A stretch of DNA of 64,000 nt from Eudorina sp. 2006-703-Eu-15 (lineage: Eukaryota; Chlorophyta; Chlorophyceae; Chlamydomonadales; Volvocaceae), in assembly GCA_003117195.1 (NCBI GenBank), contig BDSI01000031.1, positions 595,501 to 659,500 on the forward strand, written 5' to 3'. Positions 33,401 to 44,300 of this stretch are shown piece after piece. Below the pieces are notes generated by a model. It saw only the letters and a program-made list of their open reading frames with translations, searched no databases and was not told where the DNA came from. The stretch's first letter is position 1. Each line of letters starts with the position of its first letter. Both the position numbers and the translations under genes were made by a program.

Positions 33401-35993
33401 CACTGCAAGCTGGGCCTCACCGCCACCCTGGTCCGCGAGGACGAGCGCATCGCCGATCTGAACTTCCTCATCGGGCCCAAGCTGTATGAGGCCAATTGGC
33501 TGGACCTCACGAGGGCCGGCCACATCGCCAACGTGCAGTGCGCGGAGGTGTGGTGCCCCATGACCGCAGAGTTCTACAGGTGGGTGGGTGGGTGGGTGGG
33601 CGGGTGGGTAGGGCCGCGGGTCGGGTCGGTGGGGTTTAGGGCCGGAGGGTTAGGGCCGGGGACGTTAGTGCCGTCTTGCCTTCCCGCAGCCGGCTCCCGC
33701 CCATCGTCCCATCACCTGACCGCTCCCCAGGGAGTACCTGAAGAAGGAGAACTCGCCGCGGCGGCAGCTGCTGTACTGCATGAACCCCAACAAGTTCATG
33801 GCCTGCCAGTTCCTGATCGACTTCCACGAGCGGGTCCGGGGCGACAAGGTGGGCTGCCCTCGCGGGGGCCTGGGCCCGTCCGCCCCTGTTCCGAACAACT
33901 GACAACTGTACGACGGACTCTGAGCCACCTCCCTTACCACCCCATCGACCTGTTTGTCGTACACAGTGCGCTTAAACACCTGAAGGCGTATTTGCGGTGC
34001 CCGACTCTTACCTTGTCTCTCGTCTTTCCTCCACTGATACAATCAAAGCAGTCATACCGCGCCGTACAGTACGATACATGCAACCTGGATCGGATCGCGT
34101 GGCGGTGGGCCATCGAGTCGGTTCCCCCGGGGAGCGGCCAAAACTGGTGGGCGTATAACGAGGCGGGCTGCATACGGCACCCGCTGCAACAACAAGAAGC
34201 CTCCGGGATGCCCGCAGTGGTTCCGTTGCGCTTCACGGGACCACTGAGCCACCTGCCGTACGCCCCGCCGTACACATTCGTATACCAACCGCAGTGCATC
34301 GTCTTCTCCGACAACATCTGGGCGCTGCGCGAGTACGCCACCCGCATGCGCAAGCCCTTCATCTACGGCCCAACCTCCCACGCGGAGCGGACTCGCGTGC
34401 TGCACGCCTTCAAGCACAACCCCGACATCAACACAGTCTTCCTATCCAAGGTGCGCCGTAGTACATGCTGTACGCCGTAGTACGTGCTGTATGTCGTAGT
34501 GCCGTACATGCTGTATCCCGTAGTACATGCTGTAACGTATAGTTCCTGGTTTGCTTGGATGGGTGGCTTGGGAATGGGATCCAACACCCAAGACGAGGTG
34601 CGCTGCTCGACGTGGCAAGCGTTGCCGTACCGTGCGATCTCAATGTACGGCAGACGCTGCAGGGGCAGCGGGTGCGGAAGTCCTGCGGTTTACACCGAGG
34701 TCCTCGTTTAAAACCTCCCCGTACGAGCAGTTTTGTGGCCTGGGCCCCTGGGGTTCGATGGTCTGCACACGACCGTGACCTGCCGTGCCGTACTGTGTCG
34801 TACCATATCATCGTACCATGGGCCTGACCCGGACATGGGCCTCACCGCTGACAGGTAGGCGACAACTCGCTGGACATCCCGGAGGCCAACGTGCTCATCC
34901 AGATCAGCTCCCACGCGGGGAGCCGCCGGCAGGAGGCGCAGCGCCTGGGGCGCATCCTGCGGGCCAAGCGGGGCAAGGCGGGCAGCGGCCACGAGGGCGA
35001 GGTGGGTACGGGCTGCAGGGAGGGAGGGCCGCCTCCACGGGGGCAGGGTTGGGTGGGTAACACACAACGTGTACGGTTGCTGGGGACTCGTTGCGCAGGG
35101 CACACATCCCTGCCGTCACCCGTCTGGCCGCCTGCGCCTGCGTACTCACCCGCGCACCCACCCATCCGAATTGGACACGTCCGCACACCTCACCTGACCC
35201 CATCTGACCCCACCTGACCTCAGTGAGGTCACCTCACCTAACGGCGGCCCGCAGACCCACACCTCGACTGTGTCGTTGGTCTGTTTGTCCGCTCGCCCCC
35301 CACCCCCGCCGCAGTTCAACGCGTTCTTCTACACGCTGGTGTCCAACGATACCCAGGAGATGTACTACTCCACCAAGAGGCAGCAGTTCCTGATCGACCA
35401 GGGGTACTCGTTCAAGGTGGGGGGGGGCTGGGGGGGGCCGTCCGCCCTCCCTGGGGGCTGATGGGATGGCATCAATACGGTACACCCCTTGTCACGGCCG
35501 CCCACACCTGGGGTCGTTCCACAGCAGTTGACAGCAGTTGAAAGGAAGACAACCCTTCAGATGCGTAGGCTGACTGAAACAGTTACAACTGATGTGACTT
35601 GACTTCAAAATTTCATCCTCCTCCCCAAATCTGTCCACACGCACCCAGGTGGTGACCAACCTGCTGGATGCCGCCGGGGGCGGCGAGGGCCTTATGTACT
35701 CGGATAAGGCCTCCCAGCTGGACCTGCTTTCCCGGGTGCTATCCGCGGGCATGGAGGAGGCGGGCGTGGAGACGCTGCGCGACGAGGACGCGGAAGCACT
35801 GGCGGCGGCGTCGCGGCCGGGTGCCCGGCGGCGCGTGGGCGACATGGCGGCGCTGACGGGCGCGAGCGGGATCCGGTACATGGAGTTCGCGTCGGGCGGT
35901 GGCGGGCGCGGTGGCGGGCGCGGCAAGGCGGGCTATCAGGGCGCCAAGGCGCAGTCGTGGGCGCGGAAGCTGGGCATCGCCGCGAAACGTTGA
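27422..35993 (+). CDS. XPB: TFIIH helicase/translocase subunit XPB (ERCC3 homologue)
   Basis: The ATP-dependent 3'-5' DNA translocase of TFIIH, which opens promoters and damaged DNA in the nucleus. Sixteen exons join in phase to 1274 residues: 27422-29023, 29532-29579, 29745-29836, 30107-30176, 30398-30472, 30855-30888, 31353-31645, 31784-31965, 32265-32427, 32828-33025, 33380-33579, 33731-33848, 34295-34450, 34855-35001, 35315-35416, 35649-35993. The N-terminal XPB domain ([17 protein letters not shown]), Walker A GAGKS (about 807-811), DEVH box (about 907), RED motif (LVREDERI) and motif VI (QRLGRILR, about 1106) are intact. Human XPB has about 780 residues; the excess is a roughly 500-residue N-terminal tract, Pro/Ala-rich, then acidic ([13 protein letters not shown]) and Gly-rich. 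The start is the first ATG after an in-frame TAG. Confidence 0.97.
30811..30840. repeat. GT microsatellite in an XPB intron
   Basis: Run of GTGTGTGTGTGTGTG interrupted once by GC, in the intron before XPB exon 30855-30888. Confidence 0.85.
34457..34535. repeat. tandem GTAC-rich repeat in an XPB intron
   Basis: About four degenerate copies of a unit near 19-21 bp (CGTAGTACATGCTGTACGC) just after XPB exon 34295-34450. Confidence 0.7.
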
Positions 35994-36982
35994 CTGCGCC
36001 CGTGCGCTGCGGGAGAAGAGGTGGCGTGGAGGATGGCAGGCCGTGTGTTCGCCTTCATAGCACGTGTCAGTGGAAGCGGTTTAGAGATGTTGTCGTACGG
36101 CGGGGTGGGGCGGCGGGGTGCCCCGGCGGCTGCCGAAGAGGCAGCATCCGCGTTACAAGGCAGGTCGAGGCACGTATTCTTGGCAAGTTGCCATAACAGG
36201 ATCTTCAAGAAGCCATAGGGTTGCCTAGCTAGGAATGCTGGGGCAACTTAAGACAATTGTTAGGTACTACCATCATCGTGTAGGATGGGTCGAGATCGCT
36301 CATAGTTTCGAAGCGCCGCACCTCGAGGGTATGTGATGGTTGTAGCTTGCGTTAGGCCGTGTCAGGCAGGTTTGTTTCAATGCTCGGGGGATTTTGACCT
36401 GATTTTTGCGGCGAAGTAGCAGCTGATGACATTAATTTGCGCAACAGATTTCGTAGCAGAGGATTGCGCGTGTCCTGCTTCCCCTTGATTATGCGATTCG
36501 GCCGTGCGGTTGCAGTTTCAGGCAACGCGGTTAGTGGGGTGATTACTGAAGGCAACAGGCGCGGTCGCTGAGAATGCATGCCCGCAGGGTGAAGAGCACT
36601 CGCATCTCGCACGCGATACGCGCAATGCCCCTTCCTTGTTTTTCCTGGAAAATGATGCTGCAGCCGTGATGCAAACTTTTGTTTAAAATAGTGTACGTGT
36701 TTGCGCGTGCAACCCGCCGCGCCGCTCGACCGCAAACCCGCTTTGAGCTCGGTGTGCCGGGTATGCTTGGGGCAAACGTTGTGGTTCATGCCCTCATACC
36801 AAAGAAAACCCGCCGGACTACCGCGTTGCTCTCGTGCAAATGCCCGAAAACGTTGCCCACACATCCTCCCTGGTCCCTGCCCGTCCCGGTTCTAGGGGCA
36901 GGCAAAGTGACCTGGGAAGTTTGGGGTCCCCTGACTCGACGAAGGGGCAAAACGACTACTTCGGCGGAAACAGATTGCAAAT
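35994..36982. other. XPB 3' flank
   Basis: Nearly 1 kb with only short overlapping frames on both strands (36352-36864 minus, 36679-37101 plus) and no recognisable domain. The first part is probably the XPB 3' UTR; no TGTAA-type polyadenylation signal was seen close to the stop codon. Confidence 0.5.
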
Positions 36983-38192
36983 CAGGGTGGCTAATTAAGA
37001 TAAAAATATGTATTCGGCCCAAAATTGTGGGAAATGTTAGATACTTTTCCTCCTTGGAAAAAGTTCGAATAAGATACTTTGATGCCCCACTGGGAGCATG
37101 ACTTCTCCCCGTTGACAGATACTCGGGCGGTCAGATAGTCAGACCTTATCTCTCGCTCAGGGTGGGTGGTGGCTTTGATCCCACCGTGTGAGGCCCAGGA
37201 CCAGATGTGTCATAGTGCTAATGGTTCCGTAGTTGGTGGTCACACCCTGTCACACCCCTTCATTCGTTTACCCGTACAGATCTCAGGGGACTACGGGCCG
37301 GACGTACTTGAAGGACTGCAGGCAAGGGAACTATACACCTATTGATCTCCCCCTCAACGGATTGACATCCCCACATCCCCTGCTTACTGCGGCGCTTGGC
37401 GTCGTACAGGCCAGCACCGGTCGGCCACCCACCACACGGCGCTGAGCAGGTACGAGCGCAAGGACTAGCACAACCAATTCAACGACGCACCTACGAGCTA
37501 TCTGGGCCCATTGGAACACCCGGGATACAGGTCCACCTTGTAACGGTTGCATTATAACCAAACCTATTGAGGCACACATTATTGCGCAATGATGTTACCT
37601 TCTGATCCCATGGGAGCGGTGGGGCAGGGAGGTACTAGACGCGTTAGTTCATTTAGGCAGTGTATGGTGAGGAAGCCTCGGCTGTCGCCGGGGCTGTCAC
37701 CGATGACCCGCGGGGTCCGCTGTAACATCCTAATAACGAAGACGCGGTGGGGCCGTCCGGGCAGGCCCCTGGTGGTCCCTGAAGCTCCTCGTGAGGCCAG
37801 TCGCCTTCCAAAACTATGGGCCACCGCCGGAGACGGAAACCGTTTTTGGTTGGGGCGGTGGTACGCTAATAGGGGCGCCCTGGTGGCTAACTCGCCCTGG
37901 GCAGGCTGGCAGGGCGGTGCCTTAACCCGCAGCCACCATCTGGGCTGCGCAGGCTACCCTGGGAGAGAAGCAGGCTTGGCAGCACCTGCGACAGCGGGTT
38001 GGGGCGGGCCAGGGGCATGAGCCGCAGGGTTGGGCCTCCTCAGGGGACTACGAGCGTGATGAACTTGACGGACTGTAGATACTTGAAGGCGTTCCAGCTG
38101 GGAATATCTCTCCATAGACAGATACTTTCAGCGTTTCTAAGCCGGGTATATCTCTCGCCGTAGATACTCCAAAAAATAAGATAGCCACCCTG
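36983..38192. mobile_element. non-autonomous hAT-like element, about 1.2 kb
   Basis: The left end CAGGGTGGCTAATTAAGATA and the right end TAAGATAGCCACCCTG are inverted versions of one terminal sequence, CAGGGTGGCTATCTTA, also carried by the element at 40373-40609. The flanks GATTGCAAAT (left) and GATTGCAT (right) resemble an 8-bp target duplication with a 2-base gain. Subterminal sequence (for example ATAGACAGATACTTTCAGC and CCGTAGATACTCC) matches the smaller element in inverse orientation. The interior has no transposase and may include later insertions. Confidence 0.65.
37488..37556. repeat. dispersed module ending TCCACCTTGTAACGG
   Basis: About 70 bp (CTACGAGCTATCTGGGCCCA onward) are similar to 40296-40363; the last 20 bases recur at about 60235. 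It lies inside the 1.2-kb hAT-like element. Confidence 0.6.
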
Positions 38193-38253
38193 GATTGCAT
38201 CAGGAATGGCTTCAAGGTTTTATCAAATACACTCAGTAAGGGGCCGAAAACTA

Positions 38254-38320
38254 AAACTCGTTGCCGAAAACTCATTATTACCGAAAACTCATTGCCGAAA
38301 ACTCATTGCCGAAAACTCAT
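38254..38320. repeat. tandem 14-bp repeat
   Basis: GCCGAAAACTCATT occurs about four times in a row, with one degenerate copy, just downstream of the 1.2-kb hAT-like element. Confidence 0.85.
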
Positions 38321-40364
38321 TCGGACAATACATGGTTTACCCGAAATTTTAACATATCGTACCAAAATCAGTTGCAAACGGAAAGTAGTTTGTGCAAGTT
38401 GTCACCCTGGCCGTCATGACATCTTGCAAGAAGTCCTGTGATGACACAAACTCATTTCTGAAAAGATACGAGTTATAGGCCCAAGCCAACCCAAACTATG
38501 CATGAAAGCGACACATTCCACTTGAAGTACGGTTGATAGATCATAAGTTGTTGTTTAATAGCATTAGGCGCTTTCCGCTGTCGAAATTGACGACAACGAA
38601 GGGTACCAGGACGAGGACCTCTTGTGGCGAAGCCGTTCTTCCGCCCAGCCATCTAGGACAACATCTTGAGGCTATTGAGGCACGCGCCCTCAAGAAACGC
38701 TTCGCAGAGCAGTAATGGCGTTGGAGCCAATGACAAAGCTGTTGTCTACTCTCAGGAGGAGAACGTCTCTCGGACCAGGGGTTCCTTGGGACGCACGCCG
38801 CAAAAACGATGTAGGGTACGTGGCGCTCTGTATTCTATTCACCTATCGACAAGCGACTCAGATCACTGCGCTGGGAGAACTGCCACAAGGAACCCCTCTG
38901 GCGGCTCGCGTTGCATGGCATTGCGGGCTCCGTTCACCACGCCGCGAGAGAGCGATGTACCAGCCTGCGGGCGGCTGCGACGTGCCCCGGTAGAGTTCTC
39001 ATCAGTGGGCAGGGCGCGTGCTGGCTTCGGCGCCACTTGTTCTGGGCTTGCTTTGTTGCGCGCCCGCTGCAGGAAGAGTTGGGGGCTGCGATGGGGGCTG
39101 TTGTGGGCTCTGTGCTCGCCCGCCACCACATGTGCCTCGTGGTCGCCCCGCCGGGTATCCAGCAGGCTGGCGGCCCTGGCGGCCCTTGAGCGGGGCCGTC
39201 AGCAGCGCCGGTACAACGTGTGGGACTCCCGCACTGCTCTGTTGCGCCTGCTCCTTGTTTCATTCTTTCATGGCGGACTTTTGGGCCCGCCTCGCGTCTG
39301 TTGCATCGCTCGGTCTGCCTCCGCGGACCTGGGGTTCCGTGCCGCCTGATCACCCCTTCCTCGGCAGGGTGTCGGGCCGTGTCGTACTGTCGTGGCCACC
39401 GGATGTTACTTCGCCGCCCGGGTCCCCCGTCCCCTGACTTGTTGGGGGCGGGTGGTGCCCCTGTCTGACGCTGCTTGCTCGCGTTTCTGGGTTGCTCTTC
39501 TCCTTGCATGTGTTCCCGTTGTGTCCCTGGACTCCTGCGATGGTTGGGCGCTGGTGGTTCTGGGCTGCTTTTTCCTTGGCATGGCTCCCTGCTTGATACG
39601 GCGTGCCCCTGGGGTAGGATGGAGAGCCCGTCTGCGCCTGTACGGCCCGCGAGCAGCTTAACTGCAGGTCCCCCTTGCAATTGCTTCCTAAACCTATGCA
39701 CTGTGATCGATGCAGCTTTGGCAACAATGACACCATGACTTGGCCCCGTTTACTCTCTCACACCCTCCGGCGGTCAAAGCGTTTTTGTTGTAAAGCAAAC
39801 GGCCTGTATGGATTGTAGGGGGCCCCCGCCTTTTTTCAGGCTTCGGAGAAGCCGACCCCTACTTGCTTCTCCCTGACATGTTAGGGGTGGGGACATTGGA
39901 CCCCAGCCCGGCCCTGTCTTCGCCTCCCAGCCGCTCGGCCCACGGTCTTGCCCTCAACAAACATAGAACGTCTGTGTGCGCAGCGCAGCGGCGCATTTTG
40001 TAGCCGCAGGGAGGACTCGCGGGCCATGGCATGGGGCAGGCAAGGTGGAGGAGGGAGAGGCATCCCTCAGCGACGAAAGAGAGAAGGGGACTGGTTGACA
40101 GAACTCCCATCCTGCTGTAGACCATGGTCCGCCAAGTGATTCAGCGGGTCTGGTGCGGTTTCCCGGAGAGGAAATCCTGGAGCACTGGTAACCTGATGTG
40201 TTGGCGCTTGACGGGCATGGCTGCATGACCCCACCCCTCGGGCGGGTGGTGGTGGAAGGGTGCGCAGTCCTTGGTAGGGATCTGATGAGATGAGCCTACG
40301 TCGCTACGAGTTATCTGTGCCCGTTGGAACGCCCGGTAAGGACTAAGGGTCCACCTTGTAACGT
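38321..40364. other. 2 kb of unrecognised, probably transposon-derived sequence
   Basis: Long open frames exist on both strands (minus 38934-39701, plus 38666-39349), but they overlap, are compositionally biased and show no domain. The T/G-rich plus strand resembles the 1800-2700 part of the Harbinger element in style, not in clear sequence identity. A module at 40296-40363 repeats the one at 37488-37556. Confidence 0.4.
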
Positions 40365-40372
40365 GGTCCGCT

Positions 40373-40609
40373 CAGGGTGGCTATCTTATTTTGCAGAGTA
40401 TCTACGGCCGGAGATACTCCTTGCCCAATCGTGCTAAAAGTATCTGTCGGAGGGAGCTTTTGCCGGCATTTTATCTACTCAAAGGGGGCTTTTCCCCGTG
40501 CGAGAGGCCATGAGTATCTAAAACCCTATTTTCCCACCGAGGGAAAGTATCTATCAAAACGCAAGGTTTTCAGCCGAATATATATTTATATCTTAAGATA
40601 GGCACCCTG
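40373..40609. mobile_element. hAT-like MITE, 237 bp
   Basis: Termini CAGGGTGGCTATCTTA and (inverted) CAGGGTGCCTATCTTA differ at one base. The flanks are a perfect 8-bp target duplication, GGTCCGCT, at 40365-40372 and 40610-40617. This matches the hAT superfamily. It carries no coding frame. Confidence 0.9.
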
Positions 40610-41347
40610 GGTCCGCTGGCCTCTTGAACACCGCAGGCCGAGGGTTATAAAAAGTGGGATGCAAACATGCAACAAGCAGATTCGCTTAGTGCCAGCTCCG
40701 GTGAAGGCAACCTGGCCAAGCTAAATCACAGGAGAAGCCCTCATGCTTCTAGCTCGTTTGACGCCAGCGACATAGACGTCCAAGTCCCACGTGCCAAGCC
40801 GGAACCGCGCCAACGCCGTGTGTTTAACTCTGGCTACACATGGCACACAGCTAGCACGACATCAGGTCGCCTCATGCATTCGCCTAACCACAATAACGAC
40901 TCCCGAAGAACACCCGCGCGCCACTGGAAGAATAAGCTGCTGCAGCGCCTCCGTGGCAGGCGGCAGCCCCGTAATTCCCATCTCTCTGAAATTCCGTAGC
41001 CTTTTGCCCGTCCAACTAGAAACAACACAGCACGGCACGACACGACATGACACGATGAGCGGCCGATGAGCGGCTCGTGATGAGCGGCCTTTGACGGATG
41101 TCCGTTGCGGGGCCACTTGTGACTGGCCGGACGGTCAGTACGACAACATGTAACATTGAAAAACATTGATGACACGATACGGCACGCGGTCCTCAAACCC
41201 GCCGGACCCTTTCCTGCGTTCCACCGTCACGTCGCTGCTGCGTCCTGTCCGCATCTCTGTACCACACTCGCTCTTGACAATAGCACCCCCCTGCTCCCCA
41301 AAGGGGCCCGCATGCACTGCGGCCCTCCGCATACACAGACACACCGC
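40610..41347. other. 3' flank of the PHD-GNAT gene
   Basis: Holds a 110-codon plus-strand frame (40667-40999, MQQADSLSASSGEGNLAKLN) with no recognised domain or neighbours. The CACGACA/CGATGAGCGG-type short repeats at about 41035-41090 are degenerate. Nothing else is supported. Confidence 0.4.
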
Positions 41348-44300
41348 TCAGATGTCCGACCCCAGGATCTCCACCAGGGTAGACACGCCCCTCATGGCCG
41401 ACCCCAGGTCTCCGCACGTGGGCCCCTCGCTGCCCAACCCTGCGGGCGGCAGCTGCTCCACCAGCCCCACATCCCGCTCCTCAACGCCAACCGCCCTGAC
41501 GCCCACATCCTCGACCATAACGCCCGCAGACAACCCACACTGTTGCACAATCGCTGGCTGCGATGGCGGCGGCGTTGGTGTCGTATGTTTCTGCGGCTCC
41601 CGGCGCGTTGACGATGGCTCGTTGCCGCTGCGCTCGACCCTGACGGCATGTCCCTGCGAGCTTGCCCCACCGCCGCCGAGCGCGAACGCCTTAATGCCGT
41701 ACTCCTCGTACCGGTCGGCCGCCATGTCGGCCGCGATGGTGTGGAACAGCGACTTCAACGACTCATCCTCGTCGACGGGACTGTCGGGGTCTCTCCCGCC
41801 AGCGCGGCCGCGGCCGCCGCCGCCACGGGTAGCACGGGCCCCGCCGGCTTGCTCCTGATTCTGGCTGCTGTGTGATGCCGCGAACAGCAGGACCTCCTCC
41901 ACATCGGGCGGTGTTGCGTTTATCAGCCAGTCAAGGGCCTGCCCCTTCGCGGCTCCGTTGACCGCGATACGGCCAGGGTGATGCTGATCCGGGCCGACCC
42001 ATGGGCTTCGGCCTGGAAAGATCACATCGCCCGCACAAGCTGCCGCCGCCGCTGTCGCGCCATGCTGACCCGTGGGTCCCTCCGGCGCGCCGAACTCCAA
42101 TCCTCGCGCCGCCGAGGCCTTCGCCGTGCCAGCGCGCTCGGCCGCCGCTGCCTCTCCTACATCCGTGCCGCTCTCCGGCGTTGGGGGATCAGACCGGGGC
42201 GGCGGCGAGTCGGGGGAATCTGAGGGCGCGCTGGCGCTGAGTACGACATCCTCACCGAACAGGTTCGCCGCTGTCTGCTTTCGGCGCGTGAGCCGTCGTC
42301 GCCGCACCCCGGGCGACGCGGACGGCTGGGGGCTGCCGCCAGTGTGCGCCGCCGCCGCGCCGGTTGTAGCCGGACGCATCTCGCTTGACACAGGGGCAGC
42401 GCCCGCGCCCGCACCGGCCCCGGCGGCAGCCGTGCCCGTTGCAGCCGCCGCACCAACGACCTGGCTGTCGTCCATGACAGCTTCATACGGATCCACGGCA
42501 CGCCGTACAGCGATAAAATCACCCTCCAGTGCCGGTACTACAGCGGCCAACATTATCAATCGGGATGCGGCGGCCGCTTTGCCGCCGGCTGAGGTGACCG
42601 GCGGGCTGACCTTCAGCCCGCGACCAACCGTCGCCGCGTTGGCACAGGGGCTGAAGGCACGATCGATGGGAGCCGCCTCCCTGAGGCCGCCGCCGCTGCC
42701 GCCACTGCCCGGTTGCAGCGGTGGCGTCATGACCTTGGCTCCTGCCGCCGCCACTGCCGCGCCAGCTGGGCTGCCAGAGCAGGAGTGCCCTGCCGCCTTG
42801 CGCGAATGCTCTTTGGATCCACCGTCAGGCAAGCCGTGATCCGCGCTGCCGGCACCTGTCCCAGCCAGCCGCCGCACGGTCTCGGCCTCCGCGGCAGCCA
42901 CCGATCCAGGCAGTGGTCCTGCCGCCGTCGCCTTGTCGCGCCCCGCCGCGTCTGGCGGCGGCAGCGCGCCCAACGTCGCCGCCGCTGCCACTTCGAACGC
43001 GTCCAGAAGCGCAACTCGCTGGTGCGCAATGCAGCCGGCGCCCTGGGCTCCCCATGCCGTGAAGCACACCGCACTCGGTGCCCTTTCCATGGCCATCTCG
43101 GGGCCCCCGGCCGCCGCCGAGGCGGCGCCGCCCGGGCTGTTCGTGTCCCGCGGCCTCCTTGACTGCGGCGGCGGCGGCGGCGGCGGCGGCGTGTCCGCCA
43201 GCAGCACTGCGACGACCTGTGGCAGCAGCTGGTGCAGGCACGACGTCTCGAAGCGTCGCAGCGACACCGGCGAGGCGATCCAGCCGTCCGGGTCCTGGCC
43301 CAGGCCCACGGCGGACCTACTGTAAGCAGCAGCGGCGGCGGCGGAGGCAATGCCGGCTGGGCCGGCAGCCACCGCCATCGAAGCTGGCTGTCCCACAGCC
43401 TGCGGCTGCCCGTTGTCCGCACGCGGGAGCCCCAGAGATCCGGGATCCGGATCAGCCCCGTCCACAGCGGCCGCCTCGGAGTCCATCTCACAGAGTTGGT
43501 GGAGCAAGGGCCGTGGCCGCGGCGGCCTGGCGCCGTCGACGGTGACGGTGACGGCGACGGAGGCGGCCGCGCTGGCGGCCGCCGCGGCCGAGCAACCGGT
43601 CGCCGCCGCCGCCATGACTGCCAATTGCTCCACCGCGGCTGCCTCGCCCGCGTTCAACTGACTGCCCTCCAACACAGAGGCGCCGGCGCCGCCACCGTAA
43701 GATGTTGCGGCGGCCGACGCACGCGTCCCACCCGCCGTAGTGCTGCCGGCCGCTGGCACCTCCATGAACGCCGTCGTACAGCCGCTACTATTGGTTAAGC
43801 CGTTGCTACGGCTGCTGTTACTATTGCTGCTGCTACTGCTGCTATCCCGGGTGCTCCGCTTCTTGCCATCCGGGTTCAGCATCACAATCCGGCGCTTGCC
43901 GGGGCGAGTGCGACTGCGACCGGCCCCGCTGCCGCCGCCGCCCGCTGCGGGGGCAGGGTCGACGGCCCCCGATAGTAGTGCGGCGCCGCCGTCGTCGCGC
44001 GCTGCGCACAACTCTGCACCGCCCCACGGGTCAGCGCACCGCTGCTGTGACGAAGCCGAACCCACGCCGTCATTCATGAGACCGGAGAGCAGCCGACGGC
44101 ATCTCGGATGCGGCATATCTGACGTCAGCCGATGTGCCGTACGAGACAGGCCCCGTGGCGACACCTGCGCCACGGCGCCGGCGGCATCGGCGGCACCGCC
44201 TCCGCCGGAATCCGCCACGCCGGCCGCCTCCGCCGCGTAGCCTACCAGGTGATCCCCACCAGGTACGGCGGCAGCGCCTGGCCCTTGGTGCATGGAGCCC

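Noticed and set aside
38934..39701. 255-codon minus-strand frame and overlapping plus frames
   Set aside because: Biased composition, no splice chain, no recognisable domain; probably transposon-derived noncoding sequence.
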